64,000 nt of DNA from Hetaerina americana. Its lineage: Eukaryota > Arthropoda > Insecta > Odonata > Calopterygidae. Where the stretch lies: contig JAKTNV010000009.1 in NCBI GenBank assembly GCA_022747635.1, forward strand, positions 62,614,767-62,678,766. The letters are read 5' to 3'. The stretch's first letter is position 1; every line of letters begins with the position of its first letter. The translations under genes and the position numbers were made by a program. The notes under the pieces are model-generated. The model was not told the DNA's origin, did no database searches, and saw nothing but the letters and a program-made list of their open reading frames with translations. Shown one piece after another: positions 37,857 through 48,664 of the stretch.

Positions 37857-37912
37857 TATCCATTATTGAAATAGAAAGAAAGACTCGTACTTTTCCACAG
37901 ATTTTATTATAC

Positions 37913-37953
37913 GGCACGACGCGTTTCACCGACTTGCGGCATCATCAGGTACC
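37913..37953 (-). ncRNA. Hammerhead ribozyme motif, left arm
   Basis: This is the exact reverse-complement partner of the right-arm motif, so all core and stem bases are identical on the minus strand. The two motifs overlap at the central GGTACC, which supplies the 5' strand of stem I for both. A transcript crossing the whole palindrome would more likely fold into one long hairpin than into two ribozymes. Confidence 0.75.
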
Positions 37954-37988
37954 TGATGATGCCGCAAGTCGGTGAAACGCGTCGTGCC
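37948..37988 (+). ncRNA. Hammerhead ribozyme motif, right arm
   Basis: Core CTGATGA (37953-37959) is followed by a stem II of GCCG with CGGT (one G-T pair) around CAAGT. Then come GAAA (37974-37977), a two-pair stem III (A-T, C-G, loop GC) and the cleavage triplet GTC ending at 37983. Stem I forms between GGTAC (37948-37952) and GTGCC (37984-37988), five pairs including one wobble. This matches the minimal type I hammerheads with a tiny stem III found in Penelope-like elements, which process their RNA. The single unpaired T after the core (37960) is a deviation shared with the 26.5 kb motif. Confidence 0.75.
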
Positions 37989-38037
37989 GTATAATAAAAT
38001 CTGTGGAAAAGTACGAGTCTTTCTTTCTATTTCAATA

Positions 38038-38100
38038 ATGGATATCAATTACTTCCACGAAGTGAAGCCTGAAACAATAGAATATATGAATTATTTTTAA
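38038..38100 (+). CDS. 20-codon frame downstream of palindrome
   Basis: An ATG at the end of the right arm opens a short frame encoding MDINYFHEVKPETIEYMNYF and a TAA. A decayed relative with the same first residues (MDI.CFHE then a stop) lies near 55636, so the segment is repeated. It could be the start of a Penelope-like coding region or just conserved terminal-repeat sequence. I do not know a function and doubt it is translated. Confidence 0.25.
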   Translation: MDINYFHEVKPETIEYMNYF

Positions 38101-38589
38101 TTGTTCACACCTAAGGCATTGGTAACTAACACTTAAGAGAACTGCATCGGATGACTGCTGAAATTCATGACTTCAAGTCGGTGGATGATGGATGTAAAGC
38201 ACATCTTGGAATTTCTTTTGATTATCTCATACCATTCGTAAAGAATCGATTGATAATTGGTTGTAATTCCAAAAACACATTAATAATTGATGGCATGCTA
38301 TTGAGTACCGTACCCTAATATTTCCGTTGCATGCCGATCCAAAGCAAATTTTTTATACAGGAGGACTTTTAATACATGAGGAATGGATATTGAGGAGTAA
38401 ACGTTAACAATTTCCAGCAATGTATTTCAACTATTCCTTCGATAAGCAATGAGATACAAATAATGGCCACATTATCTCAATGTGCGTAGTGGATAATTCT
38501 AAGAGGAGAAAAAACTGTTTTTCGGGAATCAGGAGAAAGTATATATTAGGTTCTAAGGAATGAGGGTGAGCTAACCCAAAAACAAACAA
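38101..38589. other. AT-rich stretch, nothing recognised
   Basis: No feature I can support. Confidence 0.5.
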
Positions 38590-38800
38590 GAAGGCGTGGT
38601 AGCCTATTGGGTAGACCGTTTGACGACTGAGCGGAGAGTATCAAATGATGCTTTTGGAAACGCTCAGCTAAACATAAGCTATGTGATTTCCTGGGCAAAA
38701 TAAATTTACTGGGAAAAACAGTCCGCCGAGGAAAAGGAACTGGCCGTAGTAAGGCCGGGCTTAGTAAGAGCCTTCACATAACAAACCAAACCTATAGTTG
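38590..38800 (+). mobile_element. Old SINE copy, same family as 2.7 kb
   Basis: The head GGCGTGGTAGCCTATTGGGT and what follows aligns without gaps over 46 bases with the head at 2.70 kb, with roughly seven bases in ten identical by eye. Further on, CTGGGAAA and GGAAAAGGAACTGGCC align in order with CTGGGAAACC and GGAAAGGAACTGCC of that element. The long T-arm hairpin is not preserved here and the B box is lost, so this copy is dead or derives from a different subfamily. Confidence 0.6.
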
Positions 38801-40630
38801 TGTAAAGCTTTTCGGCTATCGGGTTTCCATTCGTTGTGCACTCTCCGGTTAAGAACAGTTTCTCCAGCCGTCCCTTTGGCGTCAGCCACCCCTCGCACAT
38901 CAGCTCGGCTTTATACAACCCTATGCTTGAATTCGAGCAGCTTTTTGTATCGACACTCCGCAGAAAACATAAAACCAACTTTAATCATATATAGTTAGTT
39001 GACTTTTCGAGACACAACCAAAAATTTTATTTCTAATCATAAATGGTTCACACAAAATGTGTATCGAATTTAAAAATTCATGATTAGCAAACGCGAGGCT
39101 TAATAATTATCTGAAAATATTGATAATAATTATTAAATAATTTATGTAATTGTCATGAATGGATGATACGGATGGAAAATGCATGTAGCAAATACATCAG
39201 TAAAATAACACGGACCTATTTGCGTTTTACGCAAAAATCACGAAAATGAGAATTCTTTCAGTAGGTTAGGTTAAAAAGGACTTCATGGTGTCTGAAAAAA
39301 CTTATATTCAAAGCTAAGGTGCCTGGTGTTATAAAATGTGTGATGAAACTAGAGCTGAGCTTTCATAAAATAGCTCATCGCAGTAACTCGATAAAGAGGA
39401 AAAACATTACTAACCCTAGTAACTTTTACTCACGTCATTATTGTATTTTATGTGGGCATCATGAATTATTCATAGTTAATACTACACCTTGTAAAAACAT
39501 TTTTGGCACAACGAAAAGGTTTACACATCGTCTTACACACATACGAACATGCCGAACGTGAATCATAACTGGATTTCTTTACCTAAGTCAGCCTTCAAAA
39601 TTCCGAACTACCAAAAAATCTGACTAACTTGCTCTCTCACGCTCAGTTCTGAAATCTTAATGTATAAGCGTACTTTCCAGGTAGATACCGGATGCTAAAA
39701 AACAAGCTCCAGATACATTTTTTCCCAAAGTTCTTAAGACGTGCATCGTGATGCCATGGGTGTAATGAAAAAGTAAACAGATGACTGAAACCTAAGTAGG
39801 GTATCTCAATTCATATAATGTAAGATACAATAGTTCACTACGTATTTTCTAAAATACCATGTGTTTTTATTTGTACTTCAAGAATATATTTTATCCAGAA
39901 AATAAATATTAATGACAAAAACCTGATACCACGAATTTTTCAAATATAAACACCTAAACATCTGGTTTCTATGGATTCATGGAGGTCGAAGTTAGCTGTA
40001 GTTCAAATAATAATGTCGTGGTCTAGCCGTGATTCGGGTAAACTTGTCTCTGTAAAAGCTCCTCTAGTCACGGCAGCACGTGCCCAAATATTTGCTTATT
40101 GATTGACAAATCCGTCCTAAAGTAATGATATAAAAGCCTCGGGAGATGATATTAGTCGTTTCTCCGAATGAAAACGAATCTCAATCTAAAATGACTGCCT
40201 ACAACCCATTGGAGAAGAGCTGATCATTCCAAGGTAATGAAATTTAGGTAAGTCAGATGGAGGGGAGACTCGCAAGGAATGATGCGATGATGATTGTCCT
40301 TAAGGGAAGAGCCTATCATAAAACGAAAAGTAGATTTTTCGGAATATAAAATGCCGACACCCCCTTGAGAACCGGTTAGGAAACATCTTTTTTTTTAAAG
40401 AGTTTTGTACTCGATGGTACTAAGAGGGAGAACTTGTGTTTGGAAAACCTTGAAGATTTCATTGTGAATACTTTATCACCCTGGCAACGCAAAAAAAGGA
40501 GGAATGGCAAGATGGGGCATTTAAAAGGTCGGCATGATCCAAAATAATATTCCCCTGGGGGACATCCACAGCGTATGCGACACATCACAAATTCTATCAC
40601 CATCCTTATACTGTACGGAGAGAGAATGAC
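38801..40630. other. Nothing firmly recognised
   Basis: The minus-strand frame at 38706-38978 overlaps the end of the SINE and has no motif I know. The rest is AT-rich with short frames only. Confidence 0.4.
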
Positions 40631-40639
40631 TCCAGGGGA

Positions 40640-41725
40640 GGGGACACACTACACCACTGTCCCCCGCTCCCCCCTTAAATTCCAAAAGGAAGGACTGGAA
40701 GCAGGAAAACGGTTCCCGAATAACAAGAATGCCTCTCTCTCTAACTCTCTCCCTTACCGTTCCCTCCTTCCACACCCCGGTTTCCTTCCTTTCGCGGAAA
40801 GAACTCCGCGAAAAACAACAAGACGAGCTCTCCCTCTCTCCCACGCACACAAGCACGCAAGGGGAAAAGAAGACATTTCCTTGGGTAGAGACTAAAAAGG
40901 GGAGGGATTTTTTTTCCTGTAGGAAGCTAAGAATAAAGTCTTCACCGCACACCTGAAAACAAACACGATCCTTTTTTATATAAAAATCTCCTACCAGGTG
41001 GGTTGAGGGATTGAGAGGAAGGGTGTGTAAAAATGGCTTAGTTTTGAGGGGAATGAGTTGGAAGGAGGGAAGGGGGGGAGAAGGTCTGGGGGAACGAATT
41101 GGGAAAACGTTCTCTTCATATTACATTCCCTACCGAGCGCTCTCTTCCCTCATTCCCCTTCGTCAACGAGAAAAACAGAAAAAAACACGCACACACACAC
41201 ACACACACAGGAATGGAGGGCAACACTCACGCGGAACAGATGCACATTCCAATTGAATTTCAATGCAAGGCAAACAAGTTGCCGGTAGTTGCGCAACGAC
41301 CGTAAACGTTTACTTACTTTCCTCCGTTTCGAACTGGTGGGTTTGGATGGGAGAGGAGGATGCTGGAAGGGACGGGAGGACCACAATATTTTTGAGGGGA
41401 GGAAGGATCGGGAGAAGAAATGATATCCATTTTTTCACTTATATCATCTCCTGGCTTTAGCTCCGACGGAACGCTCCCCCTCTACACTAACCACCCCCCT
41501 CTTCTCTGCACCAACGACCCTGTCTTCATATTTTCTCTCCTCCCTGCACTCCTTCATCCCTCCGCTTCATCCCACCTAGAATACATCTTCCAAGTTCCCC
41601 TGTTCCATCTCTCCCCCACCCCCCCCCTCAAACATCCTACCTTGTCTCACACCCCAGTCTTAAATTCCCTACGTTCCACGCACCCCTCTGCTCTTCCTTC
41701 TGAAATCCAACCCTCTCAGTTTCCC
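40640..41725. other. Alternating purine/pyrimidine island
   Basis: C+T-rich plus-strand blocks (40640-40830, 41445-41720) flank a G+A-rich block (41000-41100). A (CA)n run lies at 41188-41210. Overlapping frames in all phases are composition artefacts. Confidence 0.5.
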
Positions 41726-42980
41726 AACGCCTAACTGAACGAAGGTTATTCGGTGACCCGGGATGCGTATTCGGTCAGCCTTTCGTACGTTGAAATGGAT
41801 GGACAGGATATTTGAGGCCCATTTCTGCCTATACAAAAGATGATGGCTCCAGTGTCCTACGGAGAACACGAGTCGTTCATGTGACGAGCAGATCGCCTGG
41901 GTTTGGGGGGGGGTCTTCGTTTTCAAAAGTAGAGGGAAATTTTACAAGTGTTGAAATTTTATTCAATTGGAGCCTTCCTATGACGAATAAGAACAGGTCA
42001 TGCATTTAGTTTCCATGGCTCGATTCATATTTCATTGAATGGTTTTACTAAATTCTGATAGCCGATTTGAAGTTATAAGAAGCGGGCTCCGGAAATATGA
42101 CAGTGATATAGAAAGTCCAATTAATAAGAAGGTGGACGTAATAAGAACATTTCGGTGAGGAATTTTCTTCGAAGATAAAATACGGGAAGCAATAATATGT
42201 AGAGGCTTAAAAAAATGATTAGATTAATGGGGAATGAGTTATTATTTTGTTATCTTAAATTTATTATTTTACATTTTGTCGATCTTATTCGAAACACAGC
42301 ATAATAGCTATTGTCATCATTATGCACTGTTGTACGTCAATGATTATAAAACTCTATTGGTAATTTTGTTATCTGATTAATGGCAGATAATTTATTATGC
42401 ACACATTCTATTATCATTCCGATTAGTTAAACCTCAACTTTACTTGTTAAATTTCTCTCGAGTTACGCTATGAATATCTATAAAGTTGTCTCACATAACA
42501 GCAAGATAACTATTACTCTGCTCACAGAGGGGATGCCAGCGATAAAGGCATTACCTTTAATTAATGTACCATATTTTCTGGAGAATATTAGGGTAAATTG
42601 AACCTTGAATCAACTGAAAAATATTTTTTTCGATTAAATTTCCATTCTACACATTTTTATTTTAGCTTAAACAATATTTGTACGATTAAAGTAGTGTTTA
42701 GTCTCATTAATTGAACCACCTTACTTTTTGGATAGAGTACTGCTGTATAAAACGAAAATACTCCTCTTGGGATAGAGTTTTCCCCAAATCTCAGAAGAAT
42801 CGTCATTTTCCGTACATTACTCGCAGTGAAACGGGGCCCATCTATCCAATTGCGCAATCGAGAGCCAGAGAAAACCTTGCTGCGAGACACCTACTAAAGA
42901 TGGAGACGGTTTTTGAGCACAGGACCATGGAGCGATTGGGCCCTTCATACAGCATTTCGCTTTGCGAGCAACTTTTATGC
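41726..42980. other. Nothing recognised
   Basis: AT-rich sequence with short frames, none supported. Confidence 0.5.
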
Positions 42981-42999
42981 TTCCTGTAAAACCTTCTCC

Positions 43000-43960
43000 C
43001 CTCTTCGAGAAATGGCCGGGGATATTCTCAAAAGGGGCTGCATACTTTCCGCCCCCACCCTCTCCATCTTGTTATCATTAATGTCTTGGTCAATGTCCTG
43101 TCGTAAATTGCAAGCGTTATTATTGTTGCGTAAACGCAAGCGTTCAGTCGTCCCCCTCCCCTCCCGCCACCAGCCTCCTTCGACTCCCGCGACGTGCTCC
43201 GGGAAAAGAACTCGTCTCTCGCCCATAAACATTGTCTCTATTCAATTCCCCCTTGCCCTCTTCCCTGCTCCGCGCCTTTCCTTAAACTCACCCCCTATTC
43301 CCTCCTTCTCACCCTCGACATAATTCTCCATAACCTTCCCCTTTCCCGTCACCCCGTCCCCGCAACCTCCACCCTCTCAAACCCCCCTGGGGGACCGCGC
43401 CTATTTTCCTCCCCCGCACCCTAGGCCCACTTCCAAGTCTCTCTCTCTCTCTCTCTCTCCCTTCTGCCCCATAAACTCCCTTCCCCAATTTTCAACCCTC
43501 CTCCCGCACCCCTCCAGCCCCCACCTCCCCCATCTCCCACCTTCCCTCTTTGTGTCTTTGCACGCCATTGCCTCCACCTCAAGACTCCCCCCCCCGCTCC
43601 TCCTTCCGTCTTCCTCTCCCCCTCGCCAAACGACTCCATTTTAAAAAGCTACACGTCCCTCGCACCCACGGGCGATGGTGAGCGATGGGAGGTTGGTCAG
43701 GGCCACGAGACCCTTTTTACATTATTGAACCGTTACCTGCTCTCTTTCCTTCTTTCACCCCCCCTCCCCCCTCTCTCGTCTCCTCCGGAGGAAGCGGAGT
43801 CAAAAACTATTATCGGTAATTTGCTCTGATAAAACTCTTGCTCACCAACTCCTGCACTCGTTTAGTTGAGCACGTTCATCCGTTTCCCGCGCGCTACGAC
43901 TGGTTTTTGGAGGGTGGGTACAGATTCCACGCTCCGGGACGCGGAAGAAACCCCGTGGCG
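43000..43960. other. C/T-rich island with (CT)n
   Basis: The plus strand is very pyrimidine-rich from 43140 to 43630 and again at 43740-43785. A (CT)n run lies at 43439-43460. Long frames on either strand reflect composition. Confidence 0.55.
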
Positions 43961-44800
43961 CGAGGAGGAAATTCGGCACTTGGTGCAATCTCATGCGCGG
44001 ATAGGTAGCATATGTCAAGTGTAAAAAGGAAAATAAAAATGTATCCTGTTCGATTTCTTAGAATATGTAGACAAGAATAAAAACAAAGAATGACGTTAAA
44101 AACAGCATGTGAGGCAACTTATTCGCGATTATTAATCACAGGCATCGGAAAAATTCATGTGGAAATACTCGAAAATTGGAGGAACAGTTCTCTCTCGCAT
44201 TGAATTTTCTGGTCAAAATCTTTCGTTTGCTTCTGTGTTAAGTAGTCAAATATTTTTAAATGTCAAAGAAAATTAGCCACATTTCCAAAGTACAGAATCA
44301 AAGAAAGGAATTTTAAGTGATACCGAATATGGAAAAAATAACAAAATCTCTCTTCATATTCAAACGCATTGAATCTATTAATGGGTAACTACTTTTCCCT
44401 TCAATGGCAACTGCCGAATGATTCATCGAATTCTCGCCACTCGCTGATGCGCTGAGAGGAATATTTCAGAAAAAATATTTAAATGAGGATATGTGCTCAT
44501 AGAATGCCTAAACCTTCGTAAAATAAAAATTCGGAGAGAAGTAGCAATGTGTCAGCCATTTCATCAAGAATGCAATCATTTTTTTGGCCCATTTCACTCG
44601 TATTCACGGATGGTCCGAAGAAATTATGGCAAATAGAATTGTACTTTCAGGTGTGGGGAAATGAGATGATGATAAAACTAGAGAATCCAACTGAGGAAAT
44701 GCAACAACTACTGATAATTAAAAAGGTTTAATGGCATGTTTAATCATTTAAATTTTCAAATGGCAATAGAAATTTTTCGAACTTTATCAAACACAGACAC
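43961..44800. other. AT-rich stretch, nothing recognised
   Basis: No feature I can support. Confidence 0.5.
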
Positions 44801-44810
44801 ACACTACACA

Positions 44811-44813
<3 letters not shown>

Positions 44814-44897
<84 letters not shown>

Positions 44898-45218
44898 AAT
44901 ATATATGTATATGTGTATATAAATAAATATATATGTATATATATATATATATATAAATTTGTGTACATAAATAAAAAAACTTGGACAGTAACAAACAATA
45001 TGAGAACACATAAAAAGAACATACATGTTATTTCTTAATAATCTTGACGAAATATAACTCCGTCTTTCTCAGAAGAAAACAAAGCGTATACTATATATGA
45101 GTACACATATATATATAAATAAATATATATAAAAACATATATGTATATATATATATATATTTATTTATATATATGAATGTGTGTGTATAAAAAACCATTA
45201 AAATATTTCACACACACA

Positions 45219-45298
<80 letters not shown>
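44814..45298. repeat. Compound (TA)n/(TG)n inverted microsatellite
   Basis: On the plus strand a (TA)n run (44814-44879) continues into (TG)n (44879-44897). After mixed ATA repeats, (CA)n (45209-45253) continues into (TA)n (45254-45298). The two halves are reverse complements in order and so form a large inverted repeat of simple sequence. The right end abuts the 3' tail of the non-LTR element. Confidence 0.85.
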
Positions 45299-45307
<9 letters not shown>

Positions 45308-48300
45308 TTTAAGGTAATCTACTGGTTAAGGTAGGTTTTTCGATGGACACAACTACCAAACAAATATTTTGTGACTACTAACAAAACACAACCCTAAATT
45401 CTACTCTACACCAGGTCCCTCTTCATCTCTGAGTACTTTCTTCCGCCCTTCATCCCGTCCAACATCCCTATCCTGTTCCTTCCCTTTCCTCTTTTGCCCA
45501 ACATTCTACCCTCTATCACAGTCTTCAACATCCCACTGCCGGTCAACACCCCCTTCATCCACTTTTCCTGCCTCCATAGGATTGCTCCCAACAAACCCCT
45601 CTCTTCGCCCACCATACCAAGTACTTCCTCATTTGTTTTCTTCTCTGTACATTTCACCTTCTCCATTCTTCTCCACACCCACATTTCAAAAGCCTCCAGT
45701 CTACGTCTATCCTCCTGCTTCAATGACCACGTTTCCGCGCCGTACATAGCTACGCTCCATATCAAAGTTTTTACGAGTCTTTTCTTAACATCCTTACTCA
45801 AAGTCCCCGTCATCAACTCCCTCCTCCTCGTGAAAGCCTCTTTGCCTAGCGCAATTCTTCTCCTTACGTCCCTACTACTTTGACCGTGTTGGTCCAAAAC
45901 ACTACCGAGATACGTAAACTGTTCTACCTGCTCTAGTTTTTGCCCTCCTATTTTAATGTTAAGCTTGCCCTTTTTCTTTCTAGAAAATCGCATAACCTTT
46001 GTTTTATTAATGTTGATTCTCATCCCATACCTGTCGCACTGAATTTCCAATTCACTCAGCAATGCTTGCAGCCCCTTGGCTGACTGACAAACTAAAGCTT
46101 GGTCATCAGCAAACCTAACTGATTTTACGAATTCCCCGCCCACTTTCATTCCTACCTCTAGTTCTTCCCATGCCTCTTTGATCATTTCCTCTGCATACAG
46201 GTTGAACAGCAACGGTGATAATGGGCAACCCTGCCTTACACCTCTTCCTAACACTGCCCATCCTGACTCCCCGTTTCCCACCCGCACCTGAGCAGTCTGA
46301 GACATGTACAGGTTGCGGATTAGCCTCCTTTCCCTCCAATCTATTCCTATTTTCTGCAATATACTCATTAGTTTTTCCCAATTCACTCTATCAAACGCTT
46401 TTTCGAAATCTACGAAACAGGCAAATACCTCCTGGTTGTGTTCTATATTCCTCTCGATTAATAATCTCATTACTGCAATGGCATCACGCGTACCTCTCCC
46501 CTTCCTAAACCCAAACTGATCATCCCCTAAGTAATCATTTGCCCTACTCTCTATCCTTTTGTTTATGATCCTGAGAACAACTTTAGCTGCGTGGGATATC
46601 AAACTAATTGTCCTATAGTGCTCACATGACGTGGCCTTTACCTTTTTCGGAATCGGAACTAAAACTGCTCTCACAAAGTCTTCCAGCCAGATTCCCTCCT
46701 CATAAATGCTACGGATCAGCCCATATAGCCTCTTCCTCCCACATTTTCCTAAGCATTTTAAAAGTTCCACGGGAATGTTATCTACCCCCACGGCCTTATT
46801 TAGTTTCATCTCCCTTAATGCCCTTTCTATCTCATGGTCTAGTATGCCTGGACCTAAGCTGTCCTCCTCTGCGTCATTTTCTTTTTCAATGTCTAACTTT
46901 GTTGGTCTGAGTTCTTTACCATACAGTTCTTCTATATACTCCTTCCATCTCTCTTGGATCTTTCCTGCGTCAACTATTACCTTTCCCGCCTTATCTCTAA
47001 CTGCTATCGTTGATCTCCCTTTCTTACTTCCCGATAACGATTTAACTTTGCTGTACAGCCCACCGATTTCACCCTTCCTCTGGAGACTTTCCATATCCTC
47101 GCACTGCGTCTTCCACCATGCGTCTTTTGCCTTATTTGTTGCCCGCCTCAATTTATTGTTCAATTCTTTGTACTTCATTTTGCCTGATTCTGTATTTATA
47201 TTCTTCCATTTTCGCCGCTCATCCATCTTTGTAATCATCTCATCCGTGATCCATGGTTTCCTAGTCCTTTTAGCGTTAACGGTTCCAATAGTGTCTTTTG
47301 CGGCTTTAGGCAACAATTTCTTGATCATTTCCCATTTTTCTTCGATAGTTATAAGCCCTTTACCATCCTCCATGATTTTCTCCACCGCCTGTTTGTATTC
47401 CTTCCTTTTCAACCCATTTAATGCTTCTACATTCCATTTTCTAACTCGCCGCCCCTGCCTTATCTTTTTGAAACGTACGCTACATTTCATAACAACTAAA
47501 TTGTGGTCTGAGTCCGCATCCGCTCCCGGAAAGCTGTGGGAATTTATCACACTATTCCTAAACCTGTGTCTAACCAGGATATAATCTAGCTGATATCTTC
47601 CTGAGTCACCTGGCATTTTCCATGTATACCTGCGCCTTTTGTGGTGTCTAAACCAAGTCTTGGTGATGACTAACCCCTGTCTCCTGCAGAACTCAACTGC
47701 TTTCTCCCCGCGGTCATTCCTCGTGCCTAAACCGTAGTCGCCCACCTCATCACCATCTCTTCCTTCGCCTACCGTCGCATTCCAATACCCCATCACTATC
47801 AAATGTTTCGCTGCAGGAACACACGCGATCATGTCCTCTAACTGGTCGTATATCTTATCGACCTCTTCTTCCTTATGGTTGCTCGGTGGCATGTATACCT
47901 GAATAATAACTAAGTTCGTCGGTTCTGCTTTTATCTCCACTAGTGGTATTCTATCCGCTACCTGCTCTATGTTGACTACGCTTCTTCCTACCTCTTCATT
48001 TAATACTATGGCAACCCCTCGTTGGCTCTCGTCCCCACCGCTGTATATTATTCTATACTTATCACTCCAGTAATCCCCGCTATCTTTCCATCTCACCTCG
48101 CATAGACCTAAAATATCTATATTTCCCCTTTCCATCTCTCGCTTAACATTCTCCAATTTCCCTGTCCTCATCATTGTCCTAACATTCCACGTTCCTATTC
48201 TAACTAATTTGGTCTTCTTCTCCTGCGTCTTCTGTCCTGCTGCTGCTGGTTTTCCCTTGCAAGGGTTTCGTGGGATGACGACCGCGGAAGCCTTGCCTCC

Positions 48301-48662
48301 CCCGCTGCCGGGCACGACACACGGCCGATTGGGCCGAGCCCCGTGGTTGCCAGGACTCAAATTATCTCTATTGTCTATCATATTTTTCTAGGGAATGATA
48401 ATTGAGGTGGTTTCCCGTTGCCTTCCTCAATAGTGTTTTTAACGTGACACCATCACTTACTGGCCGCCCCACTGGGGTCAGACGCCATTGCAGCCGCATC
48501 ACTGAGGAACAGACGCTGCGTGGACTACCTTTCGTCTGGCTCCTAACCTTCGACCTATCTGGCATGGGTGACCCTACCAGGAGCAATTTTTATTACTCCC
48601 GCCAGCACAGCTCTAGGGGTCATCGGAACGCACAAGCCCTTCCACCACGTCAAGGTTGTAGT

Positions 48663-48664
<2 letters not shown>
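45299..48664 (-). mobile_element. Nearly complete non-LTR retrotransposon
   Basis: The element is on the minus strand. It has a 5' non-coding region of about 280 bp (48664 to 48382), one long open frame, and a 3' region ending in TTAACCAGTAGATTACCTT and an A-tail at 45299-45310. The same 3' end closes the copies at 10.5 and 20.9 kb. It encodes an APE-type endonuclease followed by reverse transcriptase, resembling RTE-like and related arthropod non-LTR elements; I cannot fix the clade by eye. (TA)n tracts adjoin both ends, so a target duplication cannot be read. It is probably full-length or nearly so, since the other copies give no 5' reference. Confidence 0.9.
45406..48381 (-). CDS. APE endonuclease-reverse transcriptase, 991 aa
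   Basis: This polyprotein makes the element mobile: the endonuclease nicks chromosomal DNA and the reverse transcriptase copies element RNA at the nick. The endonuclease spans about residues 58-300, with TWNVRT (Asn66), LCEVRW (Glu95), the SDH motif (Asp292, His293) and MGYWNATVG at 197-205. The last motif normally reads GD.N, so the catalytic Asp is replaced by Tyr199 (codon TAT at 47785-47787). The reverse transcriptase spans about 520-830, with PIPKK, FGFRKGRGTRDA, the metal-binding DFEKAFD (Asp658), RQGCPLSPLLFNLY and FADD (Asp759, Asp760). The C-terminal region includes YGAETW and EMWVWRRMEKVK. There are no frameshifts or stops over 991 codons. The first Met lies just after a 5' leader. 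The frame looks young, but the endonuclease change suggests this copy cannot move on its own. Confidence 0.93.
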   Translation of the reverse strand: MIDNRDNLSPGNHGARPNRPCVVPGSGGGKASAVVIPRNPCKGKPAAAGQKTQEKKTKLVRIGTWNVRTMMRTGKLENVKREMERGNIDILGLCEVRWKDSGDYWSDKYRIIYSGGDESQRGVAIVLNEEVGRSVVNIEQVADRIPLVEIKAEPTNLVIIQVYMPPSNHKEEEVDKIYDQLEDMIACVPAAKHLIVMGYWNATVGEGRDGDEVGDYGLGTRNDRGEKAVEFCRRQGLVITKTWFRHHKRRRYTWKMPGDSGRYQLDYILVRHRFRNSVINSHSFPGADADSDHNLVVMKCSVRFKKIRQGRRVRKWNVEALNGLKRKEYKQAVEKIMEDGKGLITIEEKWEMIKKLLPKAAKDTIGTVNAKRTRKPWITDEMITKMDERRKWKNINTESGKMKYKELNNKLRRATNKAKDAWWKTQCEDMESLQRKGEIGGLYSKVKSLSGSKKGRSTIAVRDKAGKVIVDAGKIQERWKEYIEELYGKELRPTKLDIEKENDAEEDSLGPGILDHEIERALREMKLNKAVGVDNIPVELLKCLGKCGRKRLYGLIRSIYEEGIWLEDFVRAVLVPIPKKVKATSCEHYRTISLISHAAKVVLRIINKRIESRANDYLGDDQFGFRKGRGTRDAIAVMRLLIERNIEHNQEVFACFVDFEKAFDRVNWEKLMSILQKIGIDWRERRLIRNLYMSQTAQVRVGNGESGWAVLGRGVRQGCPLSPLLFNLYAEEMIKEAWEELEVGMKVGGEFVKSVRFADDQALVCQSAKGLQALLSELEIQCDRYGMRININKTKVMRFSRKKKGKLNIKIGGQKLEQVEQFTYLGSVLDQHGQSSRDVRRRIALGKEAFTRRRELMTGTLSKDVKKRLVKTLIWSVAMYGAETWSLKQEDRRRLEAFEMWVWRRMEKVKCTEKKTNEEVLGMVGEERGLLGAILWRQEKWMKGVLTGSGMLKTVIEGRMLGKRGKGRNRIGMLDGMKGGRKYSEMKRDLV

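Larger units (their letters stand above)
37857..38044. repeat. Perfect 188-bp palindrome (Penelope pLTR ends)
   Basis: Every base from 37857 to 37950 is the exact reverse complement of 37951 to 38044. The two 94-bp arms have no spacer and no mismatch, and the centre is GGTACC. The symmetry stops at 37856/38045. Each arm carries a hammerhead-type motif directed away from the centre, followed by a TATAATAAAATCTGTGG segment and the start of a small frame (ATGGATA). This is the organisation expected if two Penelope-like terminal repeats were joined head to head. A perfect palindrome this long decays or rearranges quickly, so it is either recent or an assembly artefact. Confidence 0.95.

Noticed and set aside
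44736..45038. Open frames of Ile-Tyr repeats
   Set aside because: These are translations of (TA)n and (TG)n microsatellites.
46706..47584. 292-codon plus-strand open frame
   Set aside because: It is the antisense shadow of the LINE reverse transcriptase frame on the minus strand.
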